A stretch of 64,000 nt of DNA from Clavibacter sp. A6099 (GTDB lineage: Bacteria; Actinomycetota; Actinomycetes; Actinomycetales; Microbacteriaceae), in the NCBI RefSeq assembly GCF_021919125.1, contig NZ_CP083439.1, positions 2,604,001 through 2,668,000 of the forward strand, given 5' to 3'. The notes beneath the pieces were generated by a model. The model ran no database searches and was not told where the DNA came from. It was given only the letters and a program-made list of their open reading frames with translations. This document shows positions 63,209-64,000 of this stretch, in pieces; the first letter of the stretch is position 1, and each line of letters begins with the position of its first letter. The translations under genes were made by a program, and so were the position numbers.

Positions 63209-64000
63209 TCAGCGGCTGGTGACCGTGAGCCGAGGAGAGGACGGGGCCGGGCCGCCCGCCGCCTGCAGGCCGACGTGCACGGTCTGACCCGCGGACAGCG
63301 CGCCCGCCCAGTCGGCACCCGTGCAGGTCACGGTGCCGGACGCGGCGGCGCAGCGCATGCCCCAGCTGTTGCCGACCGAGGTCGTGCCCGGGCTCGCCCA
63401 GGACACGGTCCACCCGGCCACCGCGGACTTCGCGGTCACGTCCACGTCGGCCACGTAGCCGGACGACCAGGATCCGCCGGGCTGCCACGTCGCCGTCACG
63501 GCACCCGAGGTGGCCGGCGCCGGCTGCGGCTGCGGCTGCGGCTGCGGCTGCGGTGCCGGCGTGGTCCCGGAGGAGGACCCGGAGCCCTTCGACGCGCCGG
63601 AGCCCGAGGACGACCCGGATCCCGACGACGAGCCCGAACCGGAGCCGGACGCCGGGTGCAGGATCGGCGCCATCGCGTCGAGCTTCGCCTGCTCGGGGGT
63701 GACCCAGTCGCTCTTCACCAGCCCGCCGGTGTCCCCGCTGTCGGGGTTGAACGACCAGAAGGACGAGCTGATGCCGGTCGTCTGGAGGTACGTCACGAGG
63801 GTCGAGAGCCACTGCTTGTCGCTGGTGGTCTCGAGCTTCGTGCCGAACTCGCCGAGCAGCACCGGGGCGATGCTCTTCTTCGCGAGGTAGCCCCAGTGGG
63901 TGTCCCACACGCTCGTGAGGTTGTTCGGGTAGTCGGGCGAGCTGAACCACGACTGCGCGTAGATGCTCGACGGATAGTCGTGCGGGGAGTACACCACGCG
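63209..64000 (-). CDS. Endo-beta-1,4-glucanase (GH5) with C-terminal CBM2, 5' part cut off by window edge
   Basis: The C-terminal 263 residues of a secreted cellulase. The end of a GH5 barrel is present: YSPHDYP, the nucleophile Glu in VLLGEFGTKLE, and FWSFNPDSGDTGG. Two linkers follow, one Gly/Ser-rich and one a PQ repeat (CGGCTG hexamers at about 63521-63551). A family 2 cellulose-binding module closes the protein: VTATWQPGGSWSSGYVADV, then GWTVSWASPG and NSWGM. The frame continues beyond 64000. In Clavibacter such enzymes contribute to plant infection; this one ends after the CBM2, without the expansin domain of CelA. Confidence 0.92.
   Translation of the reverse strand, partial: RVVYSPHDYPSSIYAQSWFSSPDYPNNLTSVWDTHWGYLAKKSIAPVLLGEFGTKLETTSDKQWLSTLVTYLQTTGISSSFWSFNPDSGDTGGLVKSDWVTPEQAKLDAMAPILHPASGSGSGSSSGSGSSSGSGASKGSGSSSGTTPAPQPQPQPQPQPAPATSGAVTATWQPGGSWSSGYVADVDVTAKSAVAGWTVSWASPGTTSVGNSWGMRCAAASGTVTCTGADWAGALSAGQTVHVGLQAAGGPAPSSPRLTVTSR

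Overview
This is chromosomal DNA from a very GC-rich actinomycete, most likely Microbacteriaceae and probably Clavibacter or a close relative (inference). The grounds are the base composition and the strong GC bias at third codon positions. Starts are often GTG, and many lack a Shine-Dalgarno but carry a TAnnnT box six bases upstream. Supporting genes are a protein O-mannosyltransferase, a sortase, a CGNR regulator, nrd genes under NrdR-type boxes, and a GH5-CBM2 cellulase of the plant-pathogen type. About 60 genes are packed tightly on both strands, with many ATGA/GTGA overlaps. I saw no rRNA, tRNA, insertion sequence, prophage or CRISPR array.

Left part (1-16 kb): prpD of the methylcitrate cycle (cut by the edge), a tandem acetyltransferase, and a secreted tyrosine-phosphatase-like protein translationally coupled to its own sortase. 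Next come a FUSC exporter, an EamA exporter divergent from a CGNR regulator, and rsmI. Then DoxX, an MFS pump, a phosphoribosyltransferase, a GH13 trehalose-synthase-like enzyme and a pair of small unknown genes, one resembling a diaminopimelate decarboxylase that has lost its PLP barrel. In other actinobacteria rsmI is typically next to the protein mannosyltransferase gene; here about 7 kb separates them.

Centre (16-33 kb): protein mannosyltransferase, a YeiH exporter, metY with a coupled CoA-binding protein, a stress membrane protein with a strong terminator, sdaA, and then an aldarate/uronate catabolic island. One arm encodes uronate dehydrogenase, an IclR regulator and an unknown barrel protein. 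The opposite arm encodes a binding protein, two ABC permeases, a glucarate-dehydratase-type enolase and KDG dehydratase. Together they would import a sugar acid or its oligomer and convert uronate to aldarate, then to 5-dehydro-4-deoxyglucarate and 2-oxoglutarate semialdehyde. The final dehydrogenase and the transporter ATPase are not here.

Right-centre (33-51 kb): a DUF255 thioredoxin-domain protein, CorA, an aldo/keto reductase overlapping an acyl-CoA ligase, HrpA helicase, a small HTH protein over a duplicated operator, a rhodanese, and the ribonucleotide reductase operon. The R2 subunit has Phe at the radical-tyrosine position (class Ic type). NrdA ends without its redox-active cysteines; a 25-codon ORF that starts on the NrdA stop codon supplies a CxxC tail. 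The nrd promoter carries two NrdR-like boxes and a cluster of DnaA boxes.

Right end (51-64 kb): an HtrA-type protease, an arabinoside operon (LacI regulator, Tat-type binding lipoprotein, two permeases, GH51 arabinofuranosidase; again no ATPase), a large SAM methyltransferase, and the C-terminal part of a GH5-CBM2 endoglucanase running off the edge.

Across the whole window the palindrome GGATCC is roughly ten times commoner than composition predicts (32 copies hand-counted in the first 10 kb) and occurs in several reading frames, like a highly iterated palindrome. It is nearly absent from 9.5-12.5 kb.
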